Shown: piece after piece, positions 53,264 through 63,553 of the stretch
How the letters are laid out: every line of letters begins with the position of its first letter
Position numbering within the stretch: position 1 is the first letter of the stretch
Assembly: GCF_000577275.2 (NCBI RefSeq)
Contig: NZ_HG916852.1
Location: 2,111,001 to 2,175,000, forward strand
Length of the DNA: 64,000 nucleotides
Direction: 5' to 3'
DNA from: Rhizobium favelukesii
Lineage (GTDB): Bacteria > Pseudomonadota > Alphaproteobacteria > Rhizobiales > Rhizobiaceae
The notes under the pieces: model-generated
Told to the model about the DNA's origin: nothing
Database searches by the model: none
The model's input: the letters and a program-made list of their open reading frames with translations, nothing else
Program-made: the position numbers and the translations under genes

Positions 53264-53731
53264 TCAGTCTTCGTAGACCAAGTCCTGCTGTAGGACACGG
53301 ATGATCCGTTCCATCGAATCGGCCATCGCCATGCATTGTTCGATCGGTTCGGGTGACAGCACGCGCTCGATGAGATCGGTCTGAATAACCATGGCCTTTT
53401 GCGTGACATCGCGGCCTTCCGGCGTCAAAAAGAGCCGAAGCACGCGCTTGTCCTTCTCGTCGCTACGCCGTTCGATCAGCCCGCGCTTTTCCATCTGCGG
53501 CAGGAGCATGCTCATGTTCGAGCGGCCGACCAGCAGTTTGCGCGCGAGTTCCTGCTGCGAGATACCTTCGAAGCGGTAGAGATTGATGAGAATATCGAGA
53601 TGCGGGGTCTTGATATCGAGTTCGGTGAGCGAGCGGCCGAGCGACTGCTGCATGAGCTGGCAAGCGCGGGCGACAGCGATCCAGCTGCGAAAACGCGGAT
53701 GATCCCAGGGTAGGGATTGATTTTTGTTCAT
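53264..53731 (-). CDS. MarR-family transcriptional regulator
   Basis: This 155-residue DNA-binding protein has the MarR winged helix: DILINLYRFEGISQQELARKLLVGRSNMSMLLPQMEKRGLIERRSDEKDKRVLRLFLTPEG, where the D-x-R-D-K-R-V wing is clear. Helices at both ends give the dimer interface. It diverges from the alpha/beta hydrolase gene with only 45 bases between starts, which contain a TGTTCA-N4-TGAACA palindrome, so it probably represses both genes and responds to a small aromatic or lipid-like ligand. Confidence 0.93.
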   Translation of the reverse strand: MNKNQSLPWDHPRFRSWIAVARACQLMQQSLGRSLTELDIKTPHLDILINLYRFEGISQQELARKLLVGRSNMSMLLPQMEKRGLIERRSDEKDKRVLRLFLTPEGRDVTQKAMVIQTDLIERVLSPEPIEQCMAMADSMERIIRVLQQDLVYED

Positions 53732-53744
53732 CGTTGTACTTTAT

Positions 53745-53760
53745 TGTTCAGTGTTGAACA
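53745..53760. promoter_or_regulatory. TGTTCA-N4-TGAACA palindrome, likely MarR operator
   Basis: Perfect 6-base arms around GTGT occupy the 45-base divergent gap between the MarR gene (start 53731) and the hydrolase gene (start 53777). The spacing and length are typical of a MarR dimer site covering two overlapping promoters. Confidence 0.65.
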
Positions 53761-53776
53761 TTGTTGGATTCCCACT

Positions 53777-54730
53777 ATGACAAACTTTGCGCTGAAGGTC
53801 ACCCGCCTCGGATTTTCGCTGTTGCAGTCGGTTTCGCCGCGCATCGCCGGAAAGGCGGCATTCCGTCTGTTTTGCGTAACGCCCTCCACGAAGCCCAAGG
53901 GCGAGAAGGCTAAAGCAGCACATGCAGCGGGCGCGGAAAAGCTCGCCGGAGCGGAGCGGTTCACGCTTCGTCTTACCGGCGGCGGACGGGCGCATGCCTA
54001 TCGGCTGAACGGCGGCGCTTTGGGGCGCCGCCCCCGGTATCTTGTGACGCACGGCTGGGGATCGAGCGGCGCGTATATGGGCGATCTCGCGGAGACGCTG
54101 GCGGCAACCGGCGCGGAGGTAATCGCAGTCGACTTTCCCGGCCATGGCCGCGCGGCGGGGCGGGTTCTCCACATGGGCATGGCGGTAAAGGCAATCGCGG
54201 CAGCTGAGCGTCGATTCGGGGCGTTCGACGCTGCAATCGGCCACTCCTTCGGCGGCGCTGCACTGATGGTGGCGGCGGCAGGGATGCTGCCCGGTGTTAC
54301 TGCCGTGCTCCCGGAGAAGCTCGCGCTGATCGGCTCGCCGAGCGAGATGCACTGGCTCTTCAAGGATTTCGGCAAGATGATCGGCCTTGGACGGTCGGCG
54401 CAACAGGTGCTTGAGACCGAGGTGTTCCGGGTCACCGGCCGGCGATTGGAGGAATTCGACGCGAGCAGGGCCGCCGACGCGATCCGGCGCCCGGTGCTGA
54501 TCGTGCATGCCGAAGACGATAAGGAAGTGAACGCCAACCACGCGCGGCGTTACGCGGCGGCAAGCGATCATGTGCGGCTCTATTGGGCCAATGGGTTCGG
54601 GCATCGCCGGATCGTCGGGGCGCGGCCGGTTCTGGATGCAATCACCGGTTTTCTCGCTGAGGGCGATGCGGACAAAGCTGCTGAGATCATTCCGCTTTTC
54701 GATCTTCCCGCCAGGCGTATGTCATTGTAA
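53777..54730 (+). CDS. Alpha/beta-fold hydrolase
   Basis: This 317-residue protein has an N-terminal region of about 75 residues, then an alpha/beta-hydrolase core. It shows the oxyanion segment YLVTHGWGSSGAYM, AEVIAVDFPGHGRAAGR, and the nucleophile elbow AAIGHSFGGAALM with Ser as candidate nucleophile. VLIVHAEDDKEV holds the acid and GFGHRRI the catalytic His. It is controlled, by inference, by the divergent MarR protein. The substrate is unknown. Confidence 0.9.
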   Translation: MTNFALKVTRLGFSLLQSVSPRIAGKAAFRLFCVTPSTKPKGEKAKAAHAAGAEKLAGAERFTLRLTGGGRAHAYRLNGGALGRRPRYLVTHGWGSSGAYMGDLAETLAATGAEVIAVDFPGHGRAAGRVLHMGMAVKAIAAAERRFGAFDAAIGHSFGGAALMVAAAGMLPGVTAVLPEKLALIGSPSEMHWLFKDFGKMIGLGRSAQQVLETEVFRVTGRRLEEFDASRAADAIRRPVLIVHAEDDKEVNANHARRYAAASDHVRLYWANGFGHRRIVGARPVLDAITGFLAEGDADKAAEIIPLFDLPARRMSL

Positions 54731-54780
54731 CGTCACGCTAGGCAGCTAAAGGCCGCCACGACAACGCGGGCAGGACAACC

Positions 54781-55392
54781 ATGAAAATCGTCGAAACGGT
54801 GGAAGAACTCGCGGCGATCTACGCTGGCGGGTTGACGCAGGCATCCGTGGCCAAGGTGACGGATTGTCTGACGCCGCTGTATCGCGAAATGATCGAGGCA
54901 TCGCCCTTCGTGGCGCTGGCGACCGTGGGACCCGAAGGGCTCGACTGTTCGCCGCGCGGCGATATTGGCGGGGTTGTGCGCATCATCGACGACAGGACGC
55001 TGCACCTGCCGGACTGGCGCGGCAACAACCGCGTCGATTCGCTCTCCAACATCGTCCGCGACCCGCGCCTGGCGCTGATGTTCCTCATTCCCGGATCGAA
55101 CACAACGATGCGCATCAACGGGCGCGGCGTCGTGACCAATGACGAGGCGGTCCTTTCCAGCTTCGAGATGGACGGAAAATATCCGCGGACGGTGATCGTC
55201 ATCACGATCGACGAGGTTTATTTCCAGTGTGCTCGTGCGCTGATCCGTTCCGAGCTATGGAACCCGGAAACCTTCGTCGATCCGAAGAGCCTGCCGACAC
55301 CGGGGTTGATGCTGAAGGCGGCGACCGGGGATTTCGACTACGAAACCTATGATCGCGAATGGCCGCAACGCGCGGCCAAGACGATGTGGTAA
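54781..55392 (+). CDS. Pyridoxamine 5'-phosphate oxidase-fold protein, probable FMN-binding
   Basis: This 203-residue cytoplasmic protein has the split-barrel fold of the MSMEG_1061-type PPOX family: IEASPFVALATVGPEGLDCSPRGDIGG, LPDWRGNNRVDSLSNIVRDPRLALMFLIPGSNTTMRINGRGVV and VYFQCARALIRSELW. The D-W-R-G-N-N-R-x-D-S segment contacts the flavin in relatives. Its role, perhaps reducing a small organic compound, is unknown. It follows the hydrolase gene by 50 bases and may be in the same transcript. Confidence 0.88.
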   Translation: MKIVETVEELAAIYAGGLTQASVAKVTDCLTPLYREMIEASPFVALATVGPEGLDCSPRGDIGGVVRIIDDRTLHLPDWRGNNRVDSLSNIVRDPRLALMFLIPGSNTTMRINGRGVVTNDEAVLSSFEMDGKYPRTVIVITIDEVYFQCARALIRSELWNPETFVDPKSLPTPGLMLKAATGDFDYETYDREWPQRAAKTMW

Positions 55393-55521
55393 CTTCAGTC
55401 GTTCTTCCGAATAGGCTCGCACGCAGGCTATCGATGGCTGTTGCTTGCGATAGCGACAGGTGTCGTGACGATCGCAGCTCATCGACGGCAACGGGCAGGC
55501 CGGGACGGTATCGGCTAAGAT

Positions 55522-56592
55522 TTATGCCTTGTAGATCAGCCAGCTTTTTGTGAAGTCTTTCTGCATACCGTCTTCGAAGAGGACGCTGCAGTTGCGGCCG
55601 GAATTCTTGGCGCCGTAAAGCGCCACGTCGGCCTTGTGATAAAGCTCGCCGGCGTCCTCGGCGTAGGATGCCATGCAGACGCCGACCGATACGGTGACGG
55701 GTCCGTAGTTGACCCTCGTGCGCGAGTTCGTGAAGGGTGTCGTTTCCAATGTGCGGCGGATGCGTTCGGCCGTTCCCATCACTTCCTCGGAAGTGTTGCC
55801 CTCGATGATCAAGGCGAACTCCTCGCCGCCGGTGCGGGCGACGAAAACGTCGCGGCGTACATTGGCTCGGATGACCGAGGCGACAGTCGCAAGGATCTTG
55901 TCACCCACCGGATGACCATAGGTGTCGTTGATCTTCTTGAAGTTGTCGATGTCAGCAAGCACGAGCGCGGTAACTGGACGCATTGCCGGATTGTTGAAGA
56001 CGGCCGACAGGCGGTCGTCGAAGGCACGTCGGTTCGACAGGCGCGTCAACGAGTCAGTATTGGCAATGCGCTTATACTCGTCGAGTTCCTTGCGGACCTG
56101 ATCCATTTCCTGCGAACGCTGAACGACGTTCTCGACCGTGCGTTCGCCGTGCGCCATGGTGTCGCCGGTTGCCTCGGTAAGCAGGGTGAGGGCGTTTTCG
56201 ATAAGCTCCACGCTTGTATGGTTCTTCGAGCTGATCCGCTTGTAGGTTTCGCCGAGAAGCTTGTTGTAGCTCTCCAGCGATATTTGCTCCTGGCGAAGGA
56301 CGCGCAACAGTGTCTCGAGCTCGGCGGCGATGCGACCGTGCGCGTCGTCGAACACGCGGGCAGGGCTGTGCGCAAAGTATTGTGCACCGAGGGCATCCAA
56401 TTCGCCCTGCGTCGCCTGACTGCCGAGCGCCGCGAGGTCGCGAGTCAGCGCCGGGTTGGAGCCGATGTAGGCTTCGTAGAAGAGTTCGTAATTGCGAGGG
56501 ATCGGCGCAACGCCCATGGAGCGCATGGCGAACGTGATCTGACCTGCCACGTCGGGAACCTGCGCCCTCGTTGGCGCTGCGGCCGTCGTCAT
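55522..56592 (-). CDS. Diguanylate cyclase, GGDEF (GGEEF) type
   Basis: This 356-residue cytosolic protein makes c-di-GMP. The N-terminal 170 residues are helical (VPDVAGQITFAMRSMGVAPIPRNYELFYEAYIG onward) without a recognised sensor, followed by a GGDEF domain: NTDSLTRLSNRRAFDDRLSAVF, LADIDNFKKINDTYGHPVGDKIL and the active-site VARTGGEEFALI, then VTVSVGVCMA. The residues preceding the active site read R-R-D-V, not a canonical R-x-x-D I-site, so product inhibition may be absent. The start at 56592 follows GAGGAG. Unlike the frameshifted GGDEF gene at 8840-9884, this one is intact. Confidence 0.92.
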   Translation of the reverse strand: MTTAAAPTRAQVPDVAGQITFAMRSMGVAPIPRNYELFYEAYIGSNPALTRDLAALGSQATQGELDALGAQYFAHSPARVFDDAHGRIAAELETLLRVLRQEQISLESYNKLLGETYKRISSKNHTSVELIENALTLLTEATGDTMAHGERTVENVVQRSQEMDQVRKELDEYKRIANTDSLTRLSNRRAFDDRLSAVFNNPAMRPVTALVLADIDNFKKINDTYGHPVGDKILATVASVIRANVRRDVFVARTGGEEFALIIEGNTSEEVMGTAERIRRTLETTPFTNSRTRVNYGPVTVSVGVCMASYAEDAGELYHKADVALYGAKNSGRNCSVLFEDGMQKDFTKSWLIYKA

Positions 56593-57163
56593 GCGACTAC
56601 TCCTCAATTGAATGTCAAATGCAGTCTTTAATTGGTTATCCTACAAATATTGGGAAATGATTAAGGGGGGATATACCAATGATTACATATGAGATTTGTC
56701 CGATCTTCTCCATACTTGCTTATCGCATTGATTTTATCTGAGAATTTGCATCGACGTAACAATTGTTGCGCCTTATGCGCGAGTAACGCGAAATAAAAAA
56801 TCCCACCGGCCGTTTTGGTTGCTTTCGATCGTCTCTAAATTGTTGACAGTCGGCGTCGATTGGTCGCGCTGTTGTGCGTCGCCGAAGTGGCGCACGTCCC
56901 TTCCCAGCGAGCCGCGGGGCTCCGCTGGAAGGCCAGAGAGCATGAAAACGTCTTGTGACACTTCACCCATCGTGCTCGTCGCCGTCGTTGTCGCTGGGTC
57001 TGTCGCGCTGAACCAGCAGGACGGCTCCTTCGATGGGGTCTTGCGCAGCGCCGTCCTCGCCAGTGTGAGGGCATAGGATGTACTCAGCATTGCGGGCTCC
57101 AAGAGCGAGATCGATAGCGCTGCGGTCGACCATCGGGCGACCGCAGCGACGAATTGAGGCCGA
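56593..57163. other. 571-base gap with strong secondary structure and ambiguous small ORFs
   Basis: The left part (56600-56770) is AT-rich and should carry the diguanylate cyclase promoter. At 56900-56933 the arms CCTTCC-CAGCG-AGCC and GGCT-CCGCTGGAAGG form a long imperfect hairpin. A leftward frame of 56 codons (57133 to 56963), 30 bases after the fumA stop, reads MVDRSAIDLALGARNAEYIL and ends in an acidic tail. The opposite strand of the same bases has a 44-codon frame (56942-57076) with a hydrophobic stretch (IVLVAVVVAGSVAL). Only one, or neither, can be real. Neither family is recognised. Confidence 0.35.
57118..57148 (-). terminator. Hairpin downstream of the class I fumarase gene
   Basis: CGCTGCGGTCG and CGACCGCAGCG are perfect 11-base arms around a 9-base loop, starting 15 bases after the fumarase stop. 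No T-run follows. It also spans the first codon of the possible small leftward ORF at 57133, so it could alternatively control that start. Confidence 0.5.
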
Positions 57164-58771
<1,608 letters not shown>

Positions 58772-58876
58772 CGAAGGGCCTTTCATGCGGATCGAAATCG
58801 CAGATGGTCTATTCGGGCATCTTCGCAATTGCAATAATTCTAAAACTTGTTTGTTTTAGTCATGAAAGCCCGTGAA

Positions 58877-58904
58877 AACACCGCCGCGAGGGCGGCGGTG
58901 TTTG
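58877..58904 (-). terminator. Terminator of fumC
   Basis: AACACCGCCGC and GCGGCGGTGTT pair perfectly around GAGG, and on the leftward strand four T residues follow. It lies 28 bases after the fumC stop and should largely separate fumC transcription from the class I fumarase gene. Confidence 0.8.
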
Positions 58905-58931
58905 CGACTTCGATCAGGCTCTTCGCCGGAT

Positions 58932-60329
58932 TTACTTCGGGCCGATCATCGTTTCGGGACGGACGATCGTGTCGTATTCCTCAACAGTGACGAGGCCGCT
59001 CGCCAGGGCTTCTTCCTTCAGCGTCGTACCGTTCTTGTGTGCGGTCTTGGCGATCTTGGCGGCATTGTCATAGCCGATCTTCGGGGCGAGCGCCGTGACC
59101 AGCATCAGCGACCGGTCGAGGCCGGCCTTGATGTTGTCCTCGCGCGCCTCGATGCCGACGACGCAATTGTCGGTGAAGGAGACGGCGGCGTCACCGAGCA
59201 GCTGTACCGACTGGAGGAAATTGTAGGCCATCATCGGATTGTAGACGTTGAGCTCGAAGTGACCCTGGCTGTCGGCGAAGGTCAGCGCCGCGTTGTTGCC
59301 GAAGATGTGAATGCAGACCTGTGTCAGCGCTTCGCACTGCGTCGGGTTGACTTTGCCCGGCATGATGGAGGAGCCGGGCTCGTTTTCCGGCAACGCGAGT
59401 TCGCCGAGGCCGGCGCGCGGGCCGGAGCCCAAGAGGCGGATGTCATTGGCGATCTTGAAGAGAGCGGCGGCGGCCGCATTGATGGCGCCGTGGCTGAAGA
59501 CCATCGAGTCATGGGCGGCGAGCGCTTCGAACTTGTTCGGGGCGGTGACGAAAGGCAGGCCGGTGATCTGCGCAATCTCGTCGGCGACCTTCTCGGCAAA
59601 GCCGACCGGCGCATTGAGGCCCGTACCGACCGCAGTACCGCCCTGGGCCAGTTCGCAAAGGCCGGGGAGCGTCATTTCGATACGCTTGATGGCGGAGCCG
59701 ACCTGCGCGGCATATCCCGAAAACTCCTGGCCAAGCGTCAGCGGCGTCGCATCCTGCGTGTGCGTGCGGCCGATCTTGATGATGTGACTGAACTCGGTAA
59801 CCTTCATGTCGAGGGCGGCATGAAGGTGCTTCAGGCTCGGCAATAGGTGGCGCACGATCTGCTCTGCGCAGGCGATATGCATCGCCGTCGGATAAGTATC
59901 GTTCGACGACTGGCTCATATTGACGTGATCGTTCGGATGTACCGGCTTCTTCGAGCCCATCACGCCGCCCAGCAATTCGATCGCGCGATTGGAGATCACC
60001 TCGTTGGCATTCATGTTCGACTGCGTGCCGGAACCTGTCTGCCAGACGACCAGAGGGAAATGGTCGTTGAGCTTCCCGTCGATGACTTCCTGCGCCGCAT
60101 CAACGATGGGGTTGCCGATCGCCGGCTCGAGCTGGCCGAGCGCCATGTTTGTGCGGGCCGCTGCCTGCTTGACGATGCCGAGGGCGCGAACGATCGAAAG
60201 CGGCTGCTTTTCCCAACCGATCTTGAAATTGCCGAGCGAGCGCTGCGCCTGCGCACCCCAATATCGGTCATTTTGCACTTCGATCGGGCCGAACGTATCT
60301 GCTTCGGTGCGGGTGGAGGTCATGGCCAT
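58932..60329 (-). CDS. fumC: Class II fumarate hydratase
   Basis: This 465-residue, iron-free, tetrameric TCA-cycle enzyme has [23 protein letters not shown] at the start, [35 protein letters not shown] and the superfamily signature [16 protein letters not shown]. The Ser in G-S-S-I-M-P is the catalytic base position. Length is as in E. coli FumC (467). It is oxygen-stable, unlike the iron-sulphur fumarase next to it, so the cell can keep fumarase activity under iron limitation or oxidative stress. Confidence 0.96.
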   Translation of the reverse strand: MAMTSTRTEADTFGPIEVQNDRYWGAQAQRSLGNFKIGWEKQPLSIVRALGIVKQAAARTNMALGQLEPAIGNPIVDAAQEVIDGKLNDHFPLVVWQTGSGTQSNMNANEVISNRAIELLGGVMGSKKPVHPNDHVNMSQSSNDTYPTAMHIACAEQIVRHLLPSLKHLHAALDMKVTEFSHIIKIGRTHTQDATPLTLGQEFSGYAAQVGSAIKRIEMTLPGLCELAQGGTAVGTGLNAPVGFAEKVADEIAQITGLPFVTAPNKFEALAAHDSMVFSHGAINAAAAALFKIANDIRLLGSGPRAGLGELALPENEPGSSIMPGKVNPTQCEALTQVCIHIFGNNAALTFADSQGHFELNVYNPMMAYNFLQSVQLLGDAAVSFTDNCVVGIEAREDNIKAGLDRSLMLVTALAPKIGYDNAAKIAKTAHKNGTTLKEEALASGLVTVEEYDTIVRPETMIGPK

Positions 60330-60698
60330 GCCTTTCTGTCGCGGTGCCTCTCAGAGATGCGGTCTTATAGGGCCGAAACCGGCCGAAGAAAACCGTCCAG
60401 AAATGAAAACATGAATGGGCAATTCATATTATTTGGCAGGATCAGTGATCTTTTAGACACGGCTGAATTTTTATCTTTCAGCGGCTTTTTGACCACTGTG
60501 TCTTAACGCGAAAATAAAGTAAAAAATTAACCAATAATTTCATAATTTTGTGTGAACTGCGGATCAACGCAAGCGTTCGTCGCGTTACTGTAGGTTGAGT
60601 TGGCCGAGGCTGGCGGCGGCGCCTGCTTTCTGCCATGTGACGCTCGCGCAGGATGAAACGAGTTCTGAGGCGGGTCTCGCCCGCGATTTGAAGACAGC
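60330..60698. other. Divergent promoter region, fumC / L,D-transpeptidase
   Basis: These 369 bases separate the leftward fumC and the rightward transpeptidase gene. The centre (60480-60560) is strongly AT-rich, with TTAACGCGAAAATAAAG and TTAACCAATAATTTC, and is the likely promoter area. No gene, RNA or clear operator was identified. Confidence 0.5.
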
Positions 60699-62597
60699 AT
60701 GACACTGGGACTGGATAAAAGTATGACATTCCTTCTGAGAGGTGCGGTTTCCGCACTCGCGCTTTCCTGCGGTATAGCTGCGATGGGTGTCGCGCCCGCG
60801 CATGCCTACACGTTGATGGATATGATCCGCGGGGATCGCGCGCGGACGCAGAGCACGATTGTCAATCCGAGGTCATCGGTTCCTTCGTTCCTTCAGTCGG
60901 CTCCGGACGCGCCGCTGCCGAAGGTGTCAAGCCCGCGCTACTATACCTACCAGCCCGATGCGATGCGCTTCGTCGATACCGGCAAGTTCACCGATCCTGT
61001 TGTCACAGGAGCAGTCGCCGACGCGTCGGCGGTGACCGAGACGATGCCGTCGGTTCAGCGCCGCTTCCTCATCGAGGCAAAGGTGCGCGCACCCGTCGAC
61101 GTCGCCAAGGCGCTAGAGGCCTATTATGGTGACGTGAAGAACCCGCTGGTTTGGCTCACCGGAACGGATGTGAATGATCGCGCCAAGGCCGCGATGGCCG
61201 TATTGGCAGACGCGGCGTCGGTTGGTCTCGACGCGGCCGACTATGCGGTCCCGGTGCCGACCGAGGATCCGACCAATCCGGATCCAGCGATCCGCGACCG
61301 CGCCCTGACGCAGTTCGAGCTGGAGCTTTCTGCCAAGGTGCTCGCCTATGTGCAGGATACCGTGCGCGGACGCATCGATCCGAACAAGCTCTCCGGCTAT
61401 CATGATTTCAAGCGTAAGGATGTGAACCTCGCGCCGGTGCTGAAGCTCGCCCGCATGAGCCCGGATACGGCAGCCTATCTCAGAAGCCGGACGCCCGATG
61501 GGCCGCAGTTTGTTGCGCTCGAGGATGAGTTGGCGAAGCTGCGCGCCGAAGGCGCAAGCGACGACCGCATCGATATTGCCCTGAGCGGCCTGCTTCGTCC
61601 GGGCGATAACTCTTCCGAAATCCCGAATATCGTGAAGGCGATCGACAAGCGCGGTTCGGCCGCCCTCAAGGGCGAACATGCAGCGACGCTCGCCGCATAT
61701 ACAGGTAGCACCGACTATTCGCCGGAGATCGTTGCACTCGTCGAAGGTTTCCAACAGGAACATGGCCTGAAGCCGGACGGTGTCATCGGCCAGGCCACGG
61801 TCCGCGCCATGACCGGCGGCGACAGCAACGCTTCGAAGGTCGATAAGTTGATCGTTGCCATGGAGCAAGCGCGCTGGCTGCCGGCTGACCTCGGCTCGCG
61901 TTACGTTTTCATCAACCAGCCAGCCTACATGGTCTATTACCACAACGACAACAAGGAACAGTTGTCGATGCGTGTCGTCGTCGGTCAGCCGTCGCACCAG
62001 ACCTTCTTCTTCCAGGACCAGATCGAGACGGTCGAGTTCAACCCGTTCTGGGGCGTGCCGCAGTCGATCATCATCAACGAGATGTTGCCGCGCCTGCGCT
62101 CCGACCCAAGCTATTTGGATCGGATGGGCTATGAAGTAACGGTTGGCGGCCGCGCCGTGGCGTCGTCCAGCGTCGACTGGTACGGGTCTACGACCAACGT
62201 CTCGGTGCGCCAGCCGCCGAGCGACGACAACGCCCTTGGCGAACTCAAGATCCTGTTCCCGAACGCGCATGCGATCTACATGCATGACACGCCCTCGAAG
62301 AGCTTCTTCAAGCGCGACATGCGTGCCCTCAGCCATGGTTGCGTGCGCCTTGCTGAGCCGCGTGCGATGGCGGCAGCCGTCTTGAACACTTCGGTGGACC
62401 AGATCGGCAAGGAAATCGCCACAGGCAAGAACCACGCCTTGCAGGTTCCGCAGAAGATACCGGTTTACGTAGCTTACTTCACGGCCTGGCCGAACAAGGA
62501 TGGCGTCGTGCAGTATTTCGACGACGTATATGGCCGCGACGCCTATGTGCAGAAGGCCTTCGAGGCCACGACGAAGGCACGCGACGCGCAGATCTGA
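60699..62597 (+). CDS. L,D-transpeptidase, YcbB/LdtD-like
   Basis: This 632-residue envelope enzyme forms 3-3 cross-links in peptidoglycan, the main cross-link type in Rhizobiales. A signal peptide (LLRGAVSALALSCGIAAMGVAPAHA) leads to a long N-terminal domain, a peptidoglycan-binding motif (VEGFQQEHGLKPDGVIGQATVRAM, about residues 348-371) and the YkuD catalytic domain with FFFQDQIETVEFNPFWGVPQSIIINEMLP and the active site ALSHGCVRLAEP (Cys near 547). The architecture is that of large YcbB proteins. The start at 60699 or the ATG 24 bases later is uncertain. A terminator follows. Confidence 0.93.
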   Translation: MTLGLDKSMTFLLRGAVSALALSCGIAAMGVAPAHAYTLMDMIRGDRARTQSTIVNPRSSVPSFLQSAPDAPLPKVSSPRYYTYQPDAMRFVDTGKFTDPVVTGAVADASAVTETMPSVQRRFLIEAKVRAPVDVAKALEAYYGDVKNPLVWLTGTDVNDRAKAAMAVLADAASVGLDAADYAVPVPTEDPTNPDPAIRDRALTQFELELSAKVLAYVQDTVRGRIDPNKLSGYHDFKRKDVNLAPVLKLARMSPDTAAYLRSRTPDGPQFVALEDELAKLRAEGASDDRIDIALSGLLRPGDNSSEIPNIVKAIDKRGSAALKGEHAATLAAYTGSTDYSPEIVALVEGFQQEHGLKPDGVIGQATVRAMTGGDSNASKVDKLIVAMEQARWLPADLGSRYVFINQPAYMVYYHNDNKEQLSMRVVVGQPSHQTFFFQDQIETVEFNPFWGVPQSIIINEMLPRLRSDPSYLDRMGYEVTVGGRAVASSSVDWYGSTTNVSVRQPPSDDNALGELKILFPNAHAIYMHDTPSKSFFKRDMRALSHGCVRLAEPRAMAAAVLNTSVDQIGKEIATGKNHALQVPQKIPVYVAYFTAWPNKDGVVQYFDDVYGRDAYVQKAFEATTKARDAQI

Positions 62598-62620
62598 CCG
62601 CGCCGAGCAGATAACACGAC

Positions 62621-62645
62621 AAAGGCGGCCGGCGAGCCGCCTTTT
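62621..62645. terminator. Bidirectional terminator between the transpeptidase gene and gph
   Basis: AAAGGCGGC and GCCGCCTTT pair around CGGCGA, with TTTT following on the right strand. It lies 23 bases after the transpeptidase stop and 10 bases beyond the gph stop, so it can serve both genes. Confidence 0.8.
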
Positions 62646-62654
62646 GCTTTTGCG

Positions 62655-63362
62655 TCAGCCTGCTGCCGCGGCCGGCTCCGCGGAAGCAAAATCCCCGATC
62701 AGTTCATCAACGAGCGCAGGCGTCAGCTCCTTGAAATGGGTGATGACGCGGGTCGGCGCGAGAGTCTCGACGGGGACGTCGGAATAGCCGAACGGCACGG
62801 CGATCGAAGGCACCCCCGCATTTCGAGCAACAAGAATGTCGTTGACGCTGTCGCCGACCATGATGGTCCTGCGGACGTCGCCGCCGGCGCGTTCAATGGT
62901 TCCGAGAAGATGCTGGGCGTCCGGTTTCCTGATCGTGAAGGTATCGCCGCCGGTAATGGTGTTGAAATAGTGAGTGAGTTCAAGCTTCCCGATGAGGCCG
63001 CGCGCCAGACCTTCGAGCTTGTTGGTGCAAACGGCAAGCGTGTAGCCGGCGCTCTTCAACTGATCCATTGCCTCGACAAGGCCCGGGTAAGGGAGCGTAT
63101 GTCCGGGCATGTTGTCGGTATAGTGTGTGATGAAGCGGTCGAGCAGGGCCGGGATCTGCTCCTGTGATAGCCGATGTCCCCGAAGGTTGCAGGCCCGCTC
63201 GATCATCACCTTGGCGCCTTGTCCGACGAGATGCGTGAGGTCGTCGTAGCCGACTGGTGCCAAACCGATCGCGGCGATCGTATAGTTCAGGCTTTGCACG
63301 AGATCGGCGTGAGTATCGAGCAGCGTTCCATCGAGATCGAATACAACGAGGGCAGGGGTCAA
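62655..63362 (-). CDS. gph: Phosphoglycolate phosphatase
   Basis: This 235-residue HAD-family enzyme removes phosphate from 2-phosphoglycolate, made by RuBisCO or by DNA 3'-end repair. HAD motifs are VFDLDGTLLDTHADLVQSLN (catalytic Asp pair), AVCTNKLEGLARGL (Thr), and MVGDSVNDILVARNAGVPSIAV (Asp residues binding Mg2+) with KP at IRKPDAQHLL. Length matches Gph (about 230-250). The substrate assignment is by similarity; some members act on other phosphates. It diverges from rpiA. Confidence 0.9.
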   Translation of the reverse strand: MTPALVVFDLDGTLLDTHADLVQSLNYTIAAIGLAPVGYDDLTHLVGQGAKVMIERACNLRGHRLSQEQIPALLDRFITHYTDNMPGHTLPYPGLVEAMDQLKSAGYTLAVCTNKLEGLARGLIGKLELTHYFNTITGGDTFTIRKPDAQHLLGTIERAGGDVRRTIMVGDSVNDILVARNAGVPSIAVPFGYSDVPVETLAPTRVITHFKELTPALVDELIGDFASAEPAAAAG

Positions 63363-63553
63363 GGATTCCGCCTTTCAGAAATGGTGTCATTCGGCAGTAG
63401 GTGATGAGGACGGGAAAAGCAACGTTTCGCGGCAAACGCGACCAGTTGTAAATGCTCACGGCTTTTCGAAAATCATTACGCTATTTTGGCTTTCGTTTGG
63501 CAAGCGAGCCGTGTAAACAGCACATCCAACGCAATAATCGGAGTGAGCGGCGC

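Noticed and set aside
53253..53270. ACTGAATCAGT palindrome at the LtrA/MarR convergent junction as a terminator
   Set aside because: The arms are only 5 bases and overlap both stop codons; there is no T-run or stable loop.
58872..59846. 324-codon rightward frame
   Set aside because: It is antisense to fumC.
61113..62435. 440-codon leftward frame
   Set aside because: It is antisense to the L,D-transpeptidase gene.
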